Positions 1 to 8,299 of a stretch of DNA of 64,000 nucleotides are shown here, piece after piece (the first letter of the stretch is position 1; every line of letters starts with the position of its first letter). Under the pieces are notes generated by a model, which did not search any database, had not been told where the DNA came from, and saw only the letters and a program-made list of their open reading frames with translations. The DNA comes from Winogradskyella echinorum (GTDB taxonomy: Bacteria; Bacteroidota; Bacteroidia; Flavobacteriales; Flavobacteriaceae), in contig NZ_JACOQD010000006.1 in assembly GCF_014297365.1 (NCBI RefSeq), positions 86,728-150,727 of the forward strand, read 5' to 3'. A program made the position numbers and the translations under genes.

Positions 1-206
1 ATAATCTCAAAACCTGTGTAGTTATCCTCAAAAAAAGTACGAGCTAATTTACTGAGGTCTGCTCCAAGACGTAGTCCATACTTTTGCTTAAAAACTAAGG
101 TGTCTTTTACGGTTTTCTTTTTTTCTTGTGCTAATGCTATTGTAGAAAACAACAGCAAAATCACTATACATCTAGTGAAAGATGCGAACGTGTACTGTGT
201 TTTCAT
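1..206 (-). CDS. DUF6048-like envelope protein, N-terminal part (cut by window edge)
   Basis: The minus-strand frame opens at an ATG at 206 and stays open to base 1, giving 68 residues of a protein whose end lies outside the window. It starts with a signal peptide (about residues 1-26, ending ALAQ), followed by a Lys-rich stretch and then YGLRLGADLSKL, a pattern I associate with the first beta-strand of the flavobacterial DUF6048 outer-membrane family. The start lies inside the preceding gene, with a 35-base overlap, which suggests translational coupling. DUF6048 genes commonly follow DUF6452 genes in Flavobacteriaceae, which supports the call. Function is unknown; a small outer-membrane barrel is the likely structure. 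Confidence 0.7.
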   Translation of the reverse strand, partial: MKTQYTFASFTRCIVILLLFSTIALAQEKKKTVKDTLVFKQKYGLRLGADLSKLARTFFEDNYTGFEI

Positions 207-729
207 TTTCTATTTGTGTTTCATCTACGGTTATTGAACTTATCCAAGTATCACCATCATTATCAAAACTCATTTCTAACTCATTAAAAATACTTCTATA
301 ACCGCAAGCTCTTGATACATATATTTCTTCAGATAAGTATGTTATTTCTAAAATATCAATGTTAGAGTTTGTGGTGTCGTCTGTATCTAAACGTAAGTTG
401 GTGTCTTTTTCTAAAACAAAACGTGTTGTTGTCCTTTCTTCACCTGCTTCTGGTTCAATCTTTAATGGTAATTCCGCAGCACTTACATTGACGTTATAAA
501 CAATGGTAGTATCGGAATCTTCAGTTGGTTCAACAACCAATCCTTCACCATATACAGTAAGTCTAGGTACGCTCTTTAAATCATCTGGACTTTCAATATC
601 ATAGAACTCTATCAGTAAACGCGGTGTAGTGATTGTAGATTCTGCACAGATATCGTCGCGCTCGCAATTTTGTAAATTCAATAAAGCTATAAGGCTTAGA
701 ATATATATGATGTTGTATTTTGTTTTCAT
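172..729 (-). CDS. DUF6452-like lipoprotein
   Basis: A predicted lipoprotein of 185 residues. The hydrophobic leader ends LLNLQNC, a lipobox-like site, and the mature part begins ERDDIC. A central TPRLLIEFYD motif and a C-terminal YVSRACGY motif match what I know of the DUF6452 family. I place the start at 729 rather than the in-frame ATG at 741, because AGAAGG just before the 729 ATG makes a good ribosome-binding site and the signal peptide begins there. It overlaps the DUF6048-like gene and lies downstream of rlmD on the same strand. The role is unknown; the pair is probably exported to the envelope. Confidence 0.75.
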   Translation of the reverse strand: MKTKYNIIYILSLIALLNLQNCERDDICAESTITTPRLLIEFYDIESPDDLKSVPRLTVYGEGLVVEPTEDSDTTIVYNVNVSAAELPLKIEPEAGEERTTTRFVLEKDTNLRLDTDDTTNSNIDILEITYLSEEIYVSRACGYRSIFNELEMSFDNDGDTWISSITVDETQIENENTVHVRIFH

Positions 730-759
730 TAACCTTCTCATAGAATTGAGTTGATTCGT

Positions 760-1122
760 TTATTTGTTTAGTTGGTAATTACGTAATGCATTTAGCATAT
801 TAGTAATTTTTTCAATTTTTGTTCTTGCTAAGATATAATCATTCTCAGATATAAAACCTAAATCTTTACCTATTATCAATTGATTTAAAACTTCCATAGC
901 TGAGCTAAATGAAATTGTAGTGAAATGCGCTTTATCTTTTTGAGTTTTTCTAGAAGTACCCTCAGCTAAATTTGATGAAATTGAGATAGAAGCTCTTCGT
1001 AATTGACTTATTAATCCAAATTTTTCTTCCTTAGGGAAGGATTCAGTTATCAAATATATTGATTTCACTAACTCAACAGACTCTTTCCAAACTTCTAATT
1101 TCTCAAATGAATATATTTTCAT
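760..1122 (-). CDS. Four helix bundle protein (23S rRNA intervening-sequence family)
   Basis: A 120-residue, all-alpha protein. The opening YSFEKLEVWKESVELVKSIY, the middle RRASISISSNLAEG and the later AMEVLNQLIIGKDLG are typical of the four-helix-bundle family first described from open frames inside intervening sequences of 23S rRNA genes (S23 family). Members outside rRNA genes are frequent in Bacteroidota and their function is not known. Here it sits between rlmD (31-base gap) and the DUF6452 gene (30 bases to the chosen start), same strand, so probably cotranscribed. Proximity to an rRNA-modifying enzyme is suggestive but may be coincidence. Confidence 0.85.
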   Translation of the reverse strand: MKIYSFEKLEVWKESVELVKSIYLITESFPKEEKFGLISQLRRASISISSNLAEGTSRKTQKDKAHFTTISFSSAMEVLNQLIIGKDLGFISENDYILARTKIEKITNMLNALRNYQLNK

Positions 1123-1153
1123 TTTATGATAAACAAATCAACGAATAAACAAA

Positions 1154-2608
1154 TTAACCTTTTTCAAATAGTACTACCGTTTCAATATGCGCTGTATGAG
1201 GAAATTGATCGACTAAACTTATTTTTTTAATCTCATAACCAGCTTCCATTAACTGCTCAGTATCTCTAGCTTGTGTCGCCGGATTACAAGATACATAAAC
1301 CAAACGGTCTGCATTTAGGTTTATTATTTTTTTAAGAGTTTTTGGCGCAATACCAGCTCTAGCAGGATCTAAAATAATGGTTCTTATTTTATTGGTGTAT
1401 TCTGGGTGTTCATTTAAAAATTTACCAACGTCTGCTGCGTAAAACTTTAACCCTTTAATATTATTGCGTTTAGCATTTTCCTTCGCGTCTTCAATAGCTG
1501 AAGCTACTATATCTACACCTACAATTTTAGTGTTGTTAGCTTTGCTTGCTATTATTTGCCCTATAGTACCTGTACCACAAAACAAATCTAAAACAACAGT
1601 ATTATCAATAGCTTCTTTATTTTCTAAAGCATAGTCAACAACTTTAGAATAGAGTTTTTCGGCACATTTTGGATTGGTTTGAAAAAAGCTTTTCATGCTA
1701 ATTTCAAAATTTAAACCTAAAAGTTCTTCAACAATTTTATCGTCACCGTAAACTAAAGATATATCTCCGGTTGTGGCTATAGTTCTGTCTCCTACTTCAT
1801 CATTAATCGTATGTAACAATCCTGCTACCCGATCACCAAATAATTCAACCAAATAACCGGCAAATTTATCTAAATCGAATTTTGGTAAATCGTAAGACGT
1901 CGTTACTAAATTGAATAACAACTTATTGGTTTTGTAAGATTTTCTAACCACAAAATATCTAAAAAAGCCTACGCGTTGTGGAGCATGCCAAGGTGCTAAA
2001 CCTGTTGCTTCGCAATAATTTCTAATATCTTTTAAGTGATTTTCTAATTCAGCATCAAATAATCCGGAATCACTATTTAGGTTGTCACCACACCACCAAG
2101 TTCCGCGCTTTTTAAATCCAAGCGTAAACTCATCTACATCAGTTTTTAATTTACGATTATAGCCAATGGCAGAAAAACCATATTCCATTTTATTTCTGTA
2201 ATGGAAGGTATTAGGTGAATCTACAAATTCGTCAAACTTATCTTCAATGTTAGCGACTTTACCAATACGCTTAAATAACTCTAAGGTGCTTTGTTTTTTA
2301 TAATTGTGTTGCTTTTCTATAGGTAATTGCATGTATGGCGCACCAGGAATATCTTGATAGGGCATGTCAACTTCATCTTCCGAAGGTTTTAAAATCTCAA
2401 AAAGTTTACCTTCAGCATACTTTTTACTCGATTTCTTTATTTGAGCCTTAACCAATTGTCCTGGTAATGTATTAGGAACAAAAACAACAAATTCACCATG
2501 TTCGTTACGGATACGACCAATCCCTTTTCCACCAAAAGCGTAATCTTCAATTAAGATCTCAATAATTTGGCCGCGTTTAACAAATTTATTACGTTCTCTT
2601 TTTGGCAT
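1154..2608 (-). CDS. rlmD: 23S rRNA (uracil-C5)-methyltransferase RlmD-like
   Basis: An SAM-dependent RNA m5U methyltransferase of 484 residues, expected to methylate uracil 1939 (E. coli numbering) of 23S rRNA. An N-terminal TRAM-type RNA-binding domain (about residues 10-70) is followed by a central domain and a C-terminal Rossmann methyltransferase domain with LDLFCGTGTIG (SAM site), LDPARAG and the catalytic cysteine in YVSCNP (Cys441). The canonical family carries four cysteines for an iron-sulfur cluster. Here the usual cluster segment reads DIPGAPYMQLP and has no cysteine, so this is a cluster-free variant, apparently normal in flavobacteria. First gene of a minus-strand group running towards position 1. 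RlmD is preferred over RlmCD or TrmA by length and TRAM domain; exact target uridine is inferred. Confidence 0.88.
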   Translation of the reverse strand: MPKRERNKFVKRGQIIEILIEDYAFGGKGIGRIRNEHGEFVVFVPNTLPGQLVKAQIKKSSKKYAEGKLFEILKPSEDEVDMPYQDIPGAPYMQLPIEKQHNYKKQSTLELFKRIGKVANIEDKFDEFVDSPNTFHYRNKMEYGFSAIGYNRKLKTDVDEFTLGFKKRGTWWCGDNLNSDSGLFDAELENHLKDIRNYCEATGLAPWHAPQRVGFFRYFVVRKSYKTNKLLFNLVTTSYDLPKFDLDKFAGYLVELFGDRVAGLLHTINDEVGDRTIATTGDISLVYGDDKIVEELLGLNFEISMKSFFQTNPKCAEKLYSKVVDYALENKEAIDNTVVLDLFCGTGTIGQIIASKANNTKIVGVDIVASAIEDAKENAKRNNIKGLKFYAADVGKFLNEHPEYTNKIRTIILDPARAGIAPKTLKKIINLNADRLVYVSCNPATQARDTEQLMEAGYEIKKISLVDQFPHTAHIETVVLFEKG

Positions 2609-2836
2609 TTTTTTGAATAATTTGAGTGCAAAGATATTCTTATTTTATAAATAGGTAAGCGGAAAAGTATCTGTATAATTAGATTATCTTTAAAAGATTT
2701 CTAAGTCAATTTTGAACCTTTTTTTAATTCTACGTCTTTAGAGTATGAAACATTAATGTTTAGAAATACAAATTGTATCGTATAACTACTTTTTGAATGT
2801 TCCATCTGACTATAAGATTAAAATAGATATCACCAT

Positions 2837-3343
2837 ATGAAGGTTATAAATATCCATAAAAGAACCATCCTAGAACCTAAGAAAAAGGTGTCTCAACTAT
2901 TTAAAACTTTAGCAACTAATAATGATTTGGTTTGGCCCACAGAGAATTGGCCAGCCATACGGTTTAAAGAAGGATTAAAAATTGAGAGTAGAGGTGATCA
3001 TGGACGTATTCGTTATACTATAATTGAATTTATTGAAGGAGACTACATTAAGTTTCAATTTTCTAAACCAGAAGGCTTTAATGGTATTCATGAATTTAAA
3101 ATAAATTCTATTGATGCAAATAGTACCGAAATATGCCATAAAATAATAGCTAATTCGTCTTTAAAAGCAAGTTTCTTTTGGGTGTTTGTTATACGTTGGC
3201 TTCATGATGCTTTAATTGAAGATGCTTTTGATAAGGTTGAAAATCATTTTTTAACACGTAAGAAAGAAACACCGTATAATGTGTGGGTGAAACTTTTGAG
3301 AGAAATATATAAAAGAAAATCGTTTCAAATTAAACATAGTTAA
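2837..3343 (+). CDS. SRPBCC-like (START superfamily) protein
   Basis: A 168-residue cytosolic protein without signal peptide. The order of predicted strands and the closing helix (EDAFDKVENHF), together with the ENWPAIRF and YTIIEFIEGDYIKFQF segments, look like the SRPBCC ligand-binding fold, which binds hydrophobic small molecules. No catalytic residues are recognisable. Its stop codon TAA is directly followed by the TTG start of an ECF sigma factor, so the genes are translationally linked. A role as ligand sensor or accessory for that sigma factor is possible but is inference only. Confidence 0.55.
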   Translation: MKVINIHKRTILEPKKKVSQLFKTLATNNDLVWPTENWPAIRFKEGLKIESRGDHGRIRYTIIEFIEGDYIKFQFSKPEGFNGIHEFKINSIDANSTEICHKIIANSSLKASFFWVFVIRWLHDALIEDAFDKVENHFLTRKKETPYNVWVKLLREIYKRKSFQIKHS

Positions 3344-3895
3344 TTGAAAACTGACCAACGTATAGATGAAAATTTAGTTAATGCTTACAAAGCTGGTGAT
3401 AAAAAAGCGCTTGCAATGTTGGTAAAGCGATGGCACAAGCTGTTTTGTGATAAAGCCTACTGGATAATAAAGGATAAAGATGCGGCAAAAGATATTGCTC
3501 AAGACAGTTGGACGATTATAATCAATAAAATAGACAGACTTAATGATCCTAAACAGTTTAAATATTGGGCTTATAGAATTGTTTGTAACAAATCTACAGA
3601 TTGGTTGCGACTGCAAGCTAAAACTCAAAAAAATAATATTCGAGATAATTTTGAAATTAAAAGTGAAGAACAACAATATTCAGAAAATGAACATTTAAAA
3701 CTTTCGCTTTTAAAAGCAATAAATGAATTACCAAAAAATCAAAAACTAGTTGTTAAGCTATTTTATACGGAATCGTATAGTTTAAAGCAAATCAGTGAAA
3801 TATTAAACATTTCAGTAGGAACAGCAAAGTCAAGATTATTTCACGCAAGAGAAAAATTAAAAATAACATTAAAAAAGATAGATTATGAAAACTAA
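3344..3895 (+). CDS. ECF-type RNA polymerase sigma factor
   Basis: A 183-residue sigma-70 family factor with region 2 (DENLVNAYKAGD to AAKDIAQDSWTIIINKI, about residues 8-65) and region 4 (LPKNQKLVVKLFYTESYS then SLKQISEILNISVGTAKSRL, about 125-175). The start is TTG, immediately after the upstream stop codon. The next in-frame ATG would fall inside conserved region 2, so the TTG start is favoured. It overlaps the following DUF6768-like gene by 11 bases, the usual layout for an ECF factor and its membrane partner. It should direct polymerase to a small regulon; the stimulus is unknown. Confidence 0.9.
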   Translation: MKTDQRIDENLVNAYKAGDKKALAMLVKRWHKLFCDKAYWIIKDKDAAKDIAQDSWTIIINKIDRLNDPKQFKYWAYRIVCNKSTDWLRLQAKTQKNNIRDNFEIKSEEQQYSENEHLKLSLLKAINELPKNQKLVVKLFYTESYSLKQISEILNISVGTAKSRLFHAREKLKITLKKIDYEN

Positions 3896-4271
3896 TATGG
3901 AAGACATAGACAAATTAATAAAAGATACGTTAACAGAAGAAGAAGCTAAATTTTATGATTCTCTTGATGAGCAAAGCGTATTTGCAATGATTGCAGGATT
4001 GTATAAAGGGAAAAATTTATGGTTTACAATCGTAATGCATGTTGTAAACATTGTTGCATTCGGACTTATGATTTACTGCCTAATACAGACATTTGATGCA
4101 GAAAACACTAATGATCTTATGTTATGGATTGCAGGTTTTTTTATTTGTTTTATTACCATGAGTATGCTAAAAATATATGCTTGGATGCAAATTCATAGAA
4201 ACGCATTAACTAGAGAAATAAAGAGACTAGAACTACAAGTGTCATCTCTTTCATCGAAAATAGCTGAGTAA
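3885..4271 (+). CDS. DUF6768-like membrane protein, likely partner of the ECF sigma factor
   Basis: A 128-residue protein with an acidic N-terminus (IDKLIKDTLTEEEAKFYDSL), two transmembrane segments (about residues 48-68 and 80-98) and a C-terminal helix rich in heptad-like leucines that may form a coiled coil. The pattern fits DUF6768, a family I know beside ECF sigma genes in flavobacteria. The ATG lies within the last codons of the sigma gene (ATG in GATTATGAA). By position it could act like an anti-sigma factor, but no zinc-finger anti-sigma motif is present. Confidence 0.7.
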   Translation: MKTNMEDIDKLIKDTLTEEEAKFYDSLDEQSVFAMIAGLYKGKNLWFTIVMHVVNIVAFGLMIYCLIQTFDAENTNDLMLWIAGFFICFITMSMLKIYAWMQIHRNALTREIKRLELQVSSLSSKIAE

Positions 4272-4406
4272 GTTTTAAATCACTAGATTATTTAGTAATT
4301 TGCAGGCTCTTAGGGATGATTTCTTTCCCACGCTGAATTTTCAAAACTATTGAAAGGATAAAGGTAGATAAGGAATGGTTATTTTATTAATTTAAAACAA
4401 ATTAAA

Positions 4407-5684
4407 ATGGCTGTTTTAGACCAATTAACTTCGCAACAAGCGATCGATTTAGAAAACAAGTATGGTGCGCACAATTACCATCCATTACCAGTAGTACTGA
4501 GTAGAGGAGAAGGTGTGTATGTTTGGGATGTAGAAGGTAAAAAGTATTACGATTTTTTATCTGCATACTCAGCAGTAAATCAAGGACATTGTCATCCAAA
4601 AATTGTTGGTGCTATGACCAACCAAGCTCAGACTTTAACGCTTACTTCGAGAGCTTTTTATAATGATATGCTCGGTAAGTTTGAAAAGTATGCTACGGAA
4701 ACGTTTCATTATGACAAATTATTACCAATGAATACTGGAGCTGAGGCCGTGGAAACTGCTTTAAAACTCTGTAGAAAATGGGCTTATGAAGTAAAAGGAA
4801 TTGATGAAAATGAAGCTGAAATTGTGGTTTGTGAAAATAACTTCCATGGAAGAACAACAACTATAATTTCGTTTAGTAACGATCCTGTTGCTCGTAAAAA
4901 CTTTGGGCCATATACTAATGGATTTATTAAAATTGAATATGATAATTTAGAAGCTTTAGAAGATACATTAAAAGCGAATTCTAATGTCGCAGGTTTCTTA
5001 GTAGAGCCAATTCAAGGTGAAGCTGGAGTTTATGTGCCAAGTGATGGTTATTTGGCAAAGGCAAAAGCTTTGTGCGAAAAGTATAATGTATTATTTATTG
5101 CAGATGAAGTACAAACGGGTATTGGTAGAACAGGTCGTTTATTAGCAACTTGTGGCAATTGTAATTGTGCAGAAAAACATTGTTCTGGTACTCCAGAAGT
5201 GAAAGCCGATATTTTAATATTAGGTAAAGCATTAAGTGGCGGCGCATATCCTGTATCTGCTGTTTTGGCTAACGATAACATTATGAATGTTATAAAACCA
5301 GGAAATCATGGAAGTACTTTTGGCGGAAACCCTATTGCTGCAGCTGTTGGCATAGCCGCTTTAGAAGTCATTAAAGATGAAGAATTAGCAGATAATGCAC
5401 AAAAATTAGGAGAATTATTTAGAGCAGAATTGTCAAAGTTTATAGAAACTACAACTGTTGTGAGTGGAATTAGAGGAAAAGGGCTTTTAAATGCTATTTT
5501 AATAAATGATACAGAGGAAAGTGAAACGGCTTGGAATATCTGTATGCGTTTACGAGATAATGGCTTGTTAGCAAAACCAACTCACGGAAATATTATACGT
5601 TTTGCACCACCTTTAGTAATGAATGAAGAACAATTATTAGATTGTGTGTCTATAATAATTAAGACTCTAAAGGAATTTGAATAA
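4407..5684 (+). CDS. rocD: Ornithine--oxo-acid transaminase
   Basis: A PLP-dependent class III aminotransferase of 425 residues, converting ornithine and 2-oxoglutarate to glutamate semialdehyde and glutamate (arginine/ornithine breakdown and proline supply). It shows the ornithine aminotransferase signatures [30 protein letters not shown] and the PLP lysine in [10 protein letters not shown] (Lys274). Residues [13 protein letters not shown] form an unusual cysteine-rich insertion between the last two motifs; many flavobacterial orthologues have such an insert, to my recollection. Monocistronic, with a strong terminator just downstream. The 135-base upstream gap has no clear riboswitch. Confidence 0.93.
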   Translation: MAVLDQLTSQQAIDLENKYGAHNYHPLPVVLSRGEGVYVWDVEGKKYYDFLSAYSAVNQGHCHPKIVGAMTNQAQTLTLTSRAFYNDMLGKFEKYATETFHYDKLLPMNTGAEAVETALKLCRKWAYEVKGIDENEAEIVVCENNFHGRTTTIISFSNDPVARKNFGPYTNGFIKIEYDNLEALEDTLKANSNVAGFLVEPIQGEAGVYVPSDGYLAKAKALCEKYNVLFIADEVQTGIGRTGRLLATCGNCNCAEKHCSGTPEVKADILILGKALSGGAYPVSAVLANDNIMNVIKPGNHGSTFGGNPIAAAVGIAALEVIKDEELADNAQKLGELFRAELSKFIETTTVVSGIRGKGLLNAILINDTEESETAWNICMRLRDNGLLAKPTHGNIIRFAPPLVMNEEQLLDCVSIIIKTLKEFE

Positions 5685-5699
5685 AAAAATAATTTGAAT

Positions 5700-5737
5700 T
5701 AAAAAAAATACCACTTGATCGAGTGGTATTTTTTTAA
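5700..5737. terminator. Bidirectional intrinsic terminator between rocD and the CCC-motif gene
   Basis: An A-tract leads into ATACCACT (5708-5715), a six-base loop and AGTGGTAT (5722-5729), then a T-tract. The symmetric A/T flanks serve both converging genes. Confidence 0.85.
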
Positions 5738-5753
5738 TGTGTAATTTTTAATA

Positions 5754-6116
5754 TTATCTACATCCAGCATCTCTAGCTGCTTGGTAAATTTGTTCCATAG
5801 ATTCAGCCGGAACATTAGGGTTATCTTCAAACATTCCTATATACCAATCAAAGAATAAGCAAGGGTTAACAAGTACCCAAATAATAAAGGCCAATCCAAT
5901 AAACGATATAATTAAAGAAATAATTGAAAATGTTCTAGCACTTTTCATAGCAGAACCATTGCTGTATGTTTCAGGGCTTTCATTGTATTTTTTAAGTTCT
6001 TTATTAGCAATTACAATAGCTATAATTGCAGAAATAGTTCCTATACCATAGACGCAGCAACATACTATTCCTAAAATAGATAAAATGATTACGAGTGTTG
6101 TATTAAGTTTTTGCAT
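5754..6116 (-). CDS. CCC-motif membrane protein
   Basis: A 120-residue protein with two predicted transmembrane segments (about residues 6-38 and 60-85). The first contains GIVCCCVYGIG, the triple-cysteine signature of the Bacteroidota 'CCC motif membrane protein' family, related in outline to DUF4190 proteins. The C-terminus is acidic and ends with a lone cysteine. It follows the DUF2752 gene after a 13-base gap and these two often occur together. Function unknown. Confidence 0.82.
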   Translation of the reverse strand: MQKLNTTLVIILSILGIVCCCVYGIGTISAIIAIVIANKELKKYNESPETYSNGSAMKSARTFSIISLIISFIGLAFIIWVLVNPCLFFDWYIGMFEDNPNVPAESMEQIYQAARDAGCR

Positions 6117-6129
6117 GAAATTAGGTTAT

Positions 6130-6429
6130 TTAGTGGACAAACATTTTTATTATATAACTGGTAACAGCAACTAAAAGCGTTAAAGCTGCTAAGATTAGTT
6201 TTGCTTTTTCACCATGCTTTATGGTGGTAAACCTGTCAAAAATAAGAAAAACAAACAGAAATAGCATAGGATATATAGCAGGATACATAATAAATGCATC
6301 TACAAACTGCCCTTTAATAAGTAAAACTATAGACCGTTGTAGTCCACAACCCATACACTCAAAGCCTAAAAATGTTTTATTTAGACAAGGTAACATGTAA
6401 TCTTCTATACCACTCATTAGTAATTGCAT
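6130..6429 (-). CDS. DUF2752 membrane protein
   Basis: A 99-residue protein with the DUF2752 signature: CLNKTFLGFECMGCGLQRSI, in which the CxGCGxxR-type motif precedes two transmembrane helices (about residues 45-63 and 76-94). The family is widespread in Bacteroidota and its function is not established. First gene of a two-gene minus-strand unit with the CCC-motif protein; divergent from the next plus-strand gene. MQLLMSG is kept as the N-terminus, though the ATG four codons further in is equally possible. Confidence 0.85.
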   Translation of the reverse strand: MQLLMSGIEDYMLPCLNKTFLGFECMGCGLQRSIVLLIKGQFVDAFIMYPAIYPMLFLFVFLIFDRFTTIKHGEKAKLILAALTLLVAVTSYIIKMFVH

Positions 6430-6521
6430 GGTGCTAAATTAAGTATTTGCTAAATACTTTTATAATTACACTAGTAAATTATTGTAAACCGTATTTTTGT
6501 AAAATATTTAATTGTATAACT

Positions 6522-6734
6522 ATGAATATTTCTAGAATTATAAACTTTGTGTGTATTGTAGCAGGTGGAGTTGTAGCATTATATGCTCAGGCACAAAAAC
6601 AACAAAACACCTATTTGTTAATGGGAGGAATAGTTTTATTAATGTTAGGAATTTACAGAACCTCTAGGAACATTCCTAGTAAGTATGATAAGCAAGAAGA
6701 AGAGACTTTTATAAAGACAGAAGATGAAGATTAA
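6522..6734 (+). CDS. Small membrane protein of unknown function
   Basis: A 70-residue protein with two hydrophobic segments (about residues 6-22 and 28-44) and an acidic tail rich in Glu and Asp. I start it at the ATG at 6522; an upstream in-frame ATG at 6447 would add 25 residues unlike the rest and would nearly meet the divergent DUF2752 start. The last 11 bases overlap the start of the Smr-domain gene, so the two are probably translated together. I do not recognise the family. Confidence 0.65.
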   Translation: MNISRIINFVCIVAGGVVALYAQAQKQQNTYLLMGGIVLLMLGIYRTSRNIPSKYDKQEEETFIKTEDED

Positions 6735-7281
6735 ACTTGGTGACGCAGTTGAAGCTATAGATGATGCCATCTCTGGAATAGTAACAAAGATTTCTGAAAA
6801 TACAATTACTATTGAAGATGCTGATGGTTTCGAATTTCAGTTTGAAGCCAACGAACTTATGCATTCGGTTAATGAGTATACAATAGATAATGCCATTTAC
6901 AATTCTGATATAGAAGCTGTAAAAAAAGAAAAAGAAAGTAAAAAAAGAAAGCCAACAATTGCAGTTAAACCAAAAGAGCGACACGCACCTAAATTTGAAG
7001 TCGATTTACATATTCACCACTTAACAGAATCTACAAGAGGCATGTCTAATTACGATATGCTTAATCTACAACTTGATACAGCAAGACGGCAGTTAGAATT
7101 TGCAATTAAAAAGCGTATTCCTAAAATTGTATTTATCCATGGAGTAGGCGAAGGAGTGCTTAAACAAGAACTAGAAACTCTTTTTGGTCGCTATAATAAT
7201 ATTAAATTTTACGATGCAGACTATAAAACCTATGGACTTGGTGCTACTGAAGTAAGAATTTTTCAGAATGTTGAGGCTTAG
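6724..7281 (+). CDS. Smr-domain protein (MutS2/Smr-like)
   Basis: A 185-residue protein with an N-terminal small beta-rich domain (about 1-60), a Lys-rich linker, and a C-terminal Smr domain beginning at FEVDLHIHHL (DLHxH-like motif) and containing IVFIHGVGEGVLK (the HGxGxGxL motif). Smr domains bind or nick nucleic acids, in MutS2 and in ribosome-rescue contexts. This stand-alone form corresponds to the DUF2027/Smr architecture common in Bacteroidota. It overlaps the upstream membrane protein gene by 11 bases and the convergent downstream lipoprotein gene by 4 bases. Confidence 0.85.
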   Translation: MKIKLGDAVEAIDDAISGIVTKISENTITIEDADGFEFQFEANELMHSVNEYTIDNAIYNSDIEAVKKEKESKKRKPTIAVKPKERHAPKFEVDLHIHHLTESTRGMSNYDMLNLQLDTARRQLEFAIKKRIPKIVFIHGVGEGVLKQELETLFGRYNNIKFYDADYKTYGLGATEVRIFQNVEA

Positions 7282-8213
7282 TCTTCTTCTTCTTCTTCTT
7301 CTTCTAATTCTATGTTAATTGAATAAGTTAAAATTCCTAAATCCAATTGAGGTGATGATAAAATGTCTAGGTTAAAATTTGTAATAAAAAAACTGGCAGT
7401 TATTGTTCTGGTGTATTCATTGGTTTCTAATAAACCTGGTGAATCATAAACTGTTGTCTCTAACGGGTTTAAATAATGCGCAATTACCATGTCTTCGGCA
7501 TTAGTATTTTGGTCATTTCGAGGATTTTTATCTCCATTTTCATCTTCTAGTATGGTGTTAATTCCATCACCATCATCATCAATATCCAAATAATCTAGTA
7601 TTAAATCACCATCAGTGTCTAAAGTAGGATTACCCTCATCATCAATTTCTCCAGTTTCAAACTTTGTTAATACGTTGTCATTATCATCATCTTCATCTTG
7701 GTAATTAGGTATTCCATCTCCGTCAAAATCTTCAGCATTTGGATAATTACCGTTTTCATCCATTTCGCCACGTCCTTCTATATCACTTGGTATACCGTCT
7801 TCATCATCATCGTCAACATTTACGGTTACATAAATAGTTCCAGATTCAGCCTCGTGGTCATCAATAATATTTAGAGTACCAGGTGCAATAGCTTCGCATA
7901 ATTCATTAGTCCCAACAGCACGATTATATGTTCTATAAATGAAACGGTTGGTCGATCCATTAATAGTATATTCATGAGGTGTATCAGCAGGTGTAGGTTC
8001 CGTGTAAGGAAATTCTTGATTTGTACTTCGAGGAATAATTACAGATAAAGATTCATTAGGATCTTCACGTAAATCGAAAATTAAAAATGAGTCTATATTG
8101 TTGTCACAATAATTAAGTTCCTTGTCAAATTCTAAGTCCACTGTAATAATATCACCATCATCACAAGCAACTAAAAAGACTAAACAAAGTAGGATATAAA
8201 TTTGACGCATCAT
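7278..8213 (-). CDS. Lipoprotein with calcium-binding (thrombospondin type 3-like) repeats
   Basis: A predicted surface lipoprotein of about 311 residues. The leader MRQIYILLCLVFLVAC gives a clear lipobox. The middle region holds repeated Asp-rich loops of the DxDxDGxxD kind (DFDGDGIPNYQDEDDDND, DTDGDLILDYLDIDDDGDG), as in thrombospondin type 3 or dockerin-like calcium sites. The C-terminus ends in a run of glutamates encoded by a GAA/CTT trinucleotide tract. I choose 8213 because a longer reading from 8264 places 17 non-signal residues ahead of the leader. Function unknown; calcium-stabilised surface protein is the likely class. Confidence 0.75.
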   Translation of the reverse strand: MMRQIYILLCLVFLVACDDGDIITVDLEFDKELNYCDNNIDSFLIFDLREDPNESLSVIIPRSTNQEFPYTEPTPADTPHEYTINGSTNRFIYRTYNRAVGTNELCEAIAPGTLNIIDDHEAESGTIYVTVNVDDDDEDGIPSDIEGRGEMDENGNYPNAEDFDGDGIPNYQDEDDDNDNVLTKFETGEIDDEGNPTLDTDGDLILDYLDIDDDGDGINTILEDENGDKNPRNDQNTNAEDMVIAHYLNPLETTVYDSPGLLETNEYTRTITASFFITNFNLDILSSPQLDLGILTYSINIELEEEEEEED

Positions 8214-8287
8214 AGATTCAATTTTAAACAAAAATAAAGGATTTGTAAAATTATAACGTAGCATTAACTAAATAATTTTATTTACAA

Positions 8288-8295
8288 TATTTTTG
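8288..8295 (+). promoter_or_regulatory. Possible -7 element (TAnnTTTG) just before the cysteine desulfurase gene
   Basis: TATTTTTG matches the Bacteroidota -7 consensus, but it ends only four bases before the ATG at 8300 and no matching -33 TTG is visible at the right distance. It would imply a nearly leaderless mRNA. Weak. Confidence 0.25.
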
Positions 8296-8299
8296 CATT

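Noticed and set aside
4272..4406. Riboswitch before rocD
   Set aside because: There is a short AT-rich leader but no recognisable conserved aptamer core or switching stems.
6447..6521. Upstream extension of the small membrane protein at 6522
   Set aside because: It would begin almost at the divergent DUF2752 start and adds 25 residues with no signal-peptide or family character.
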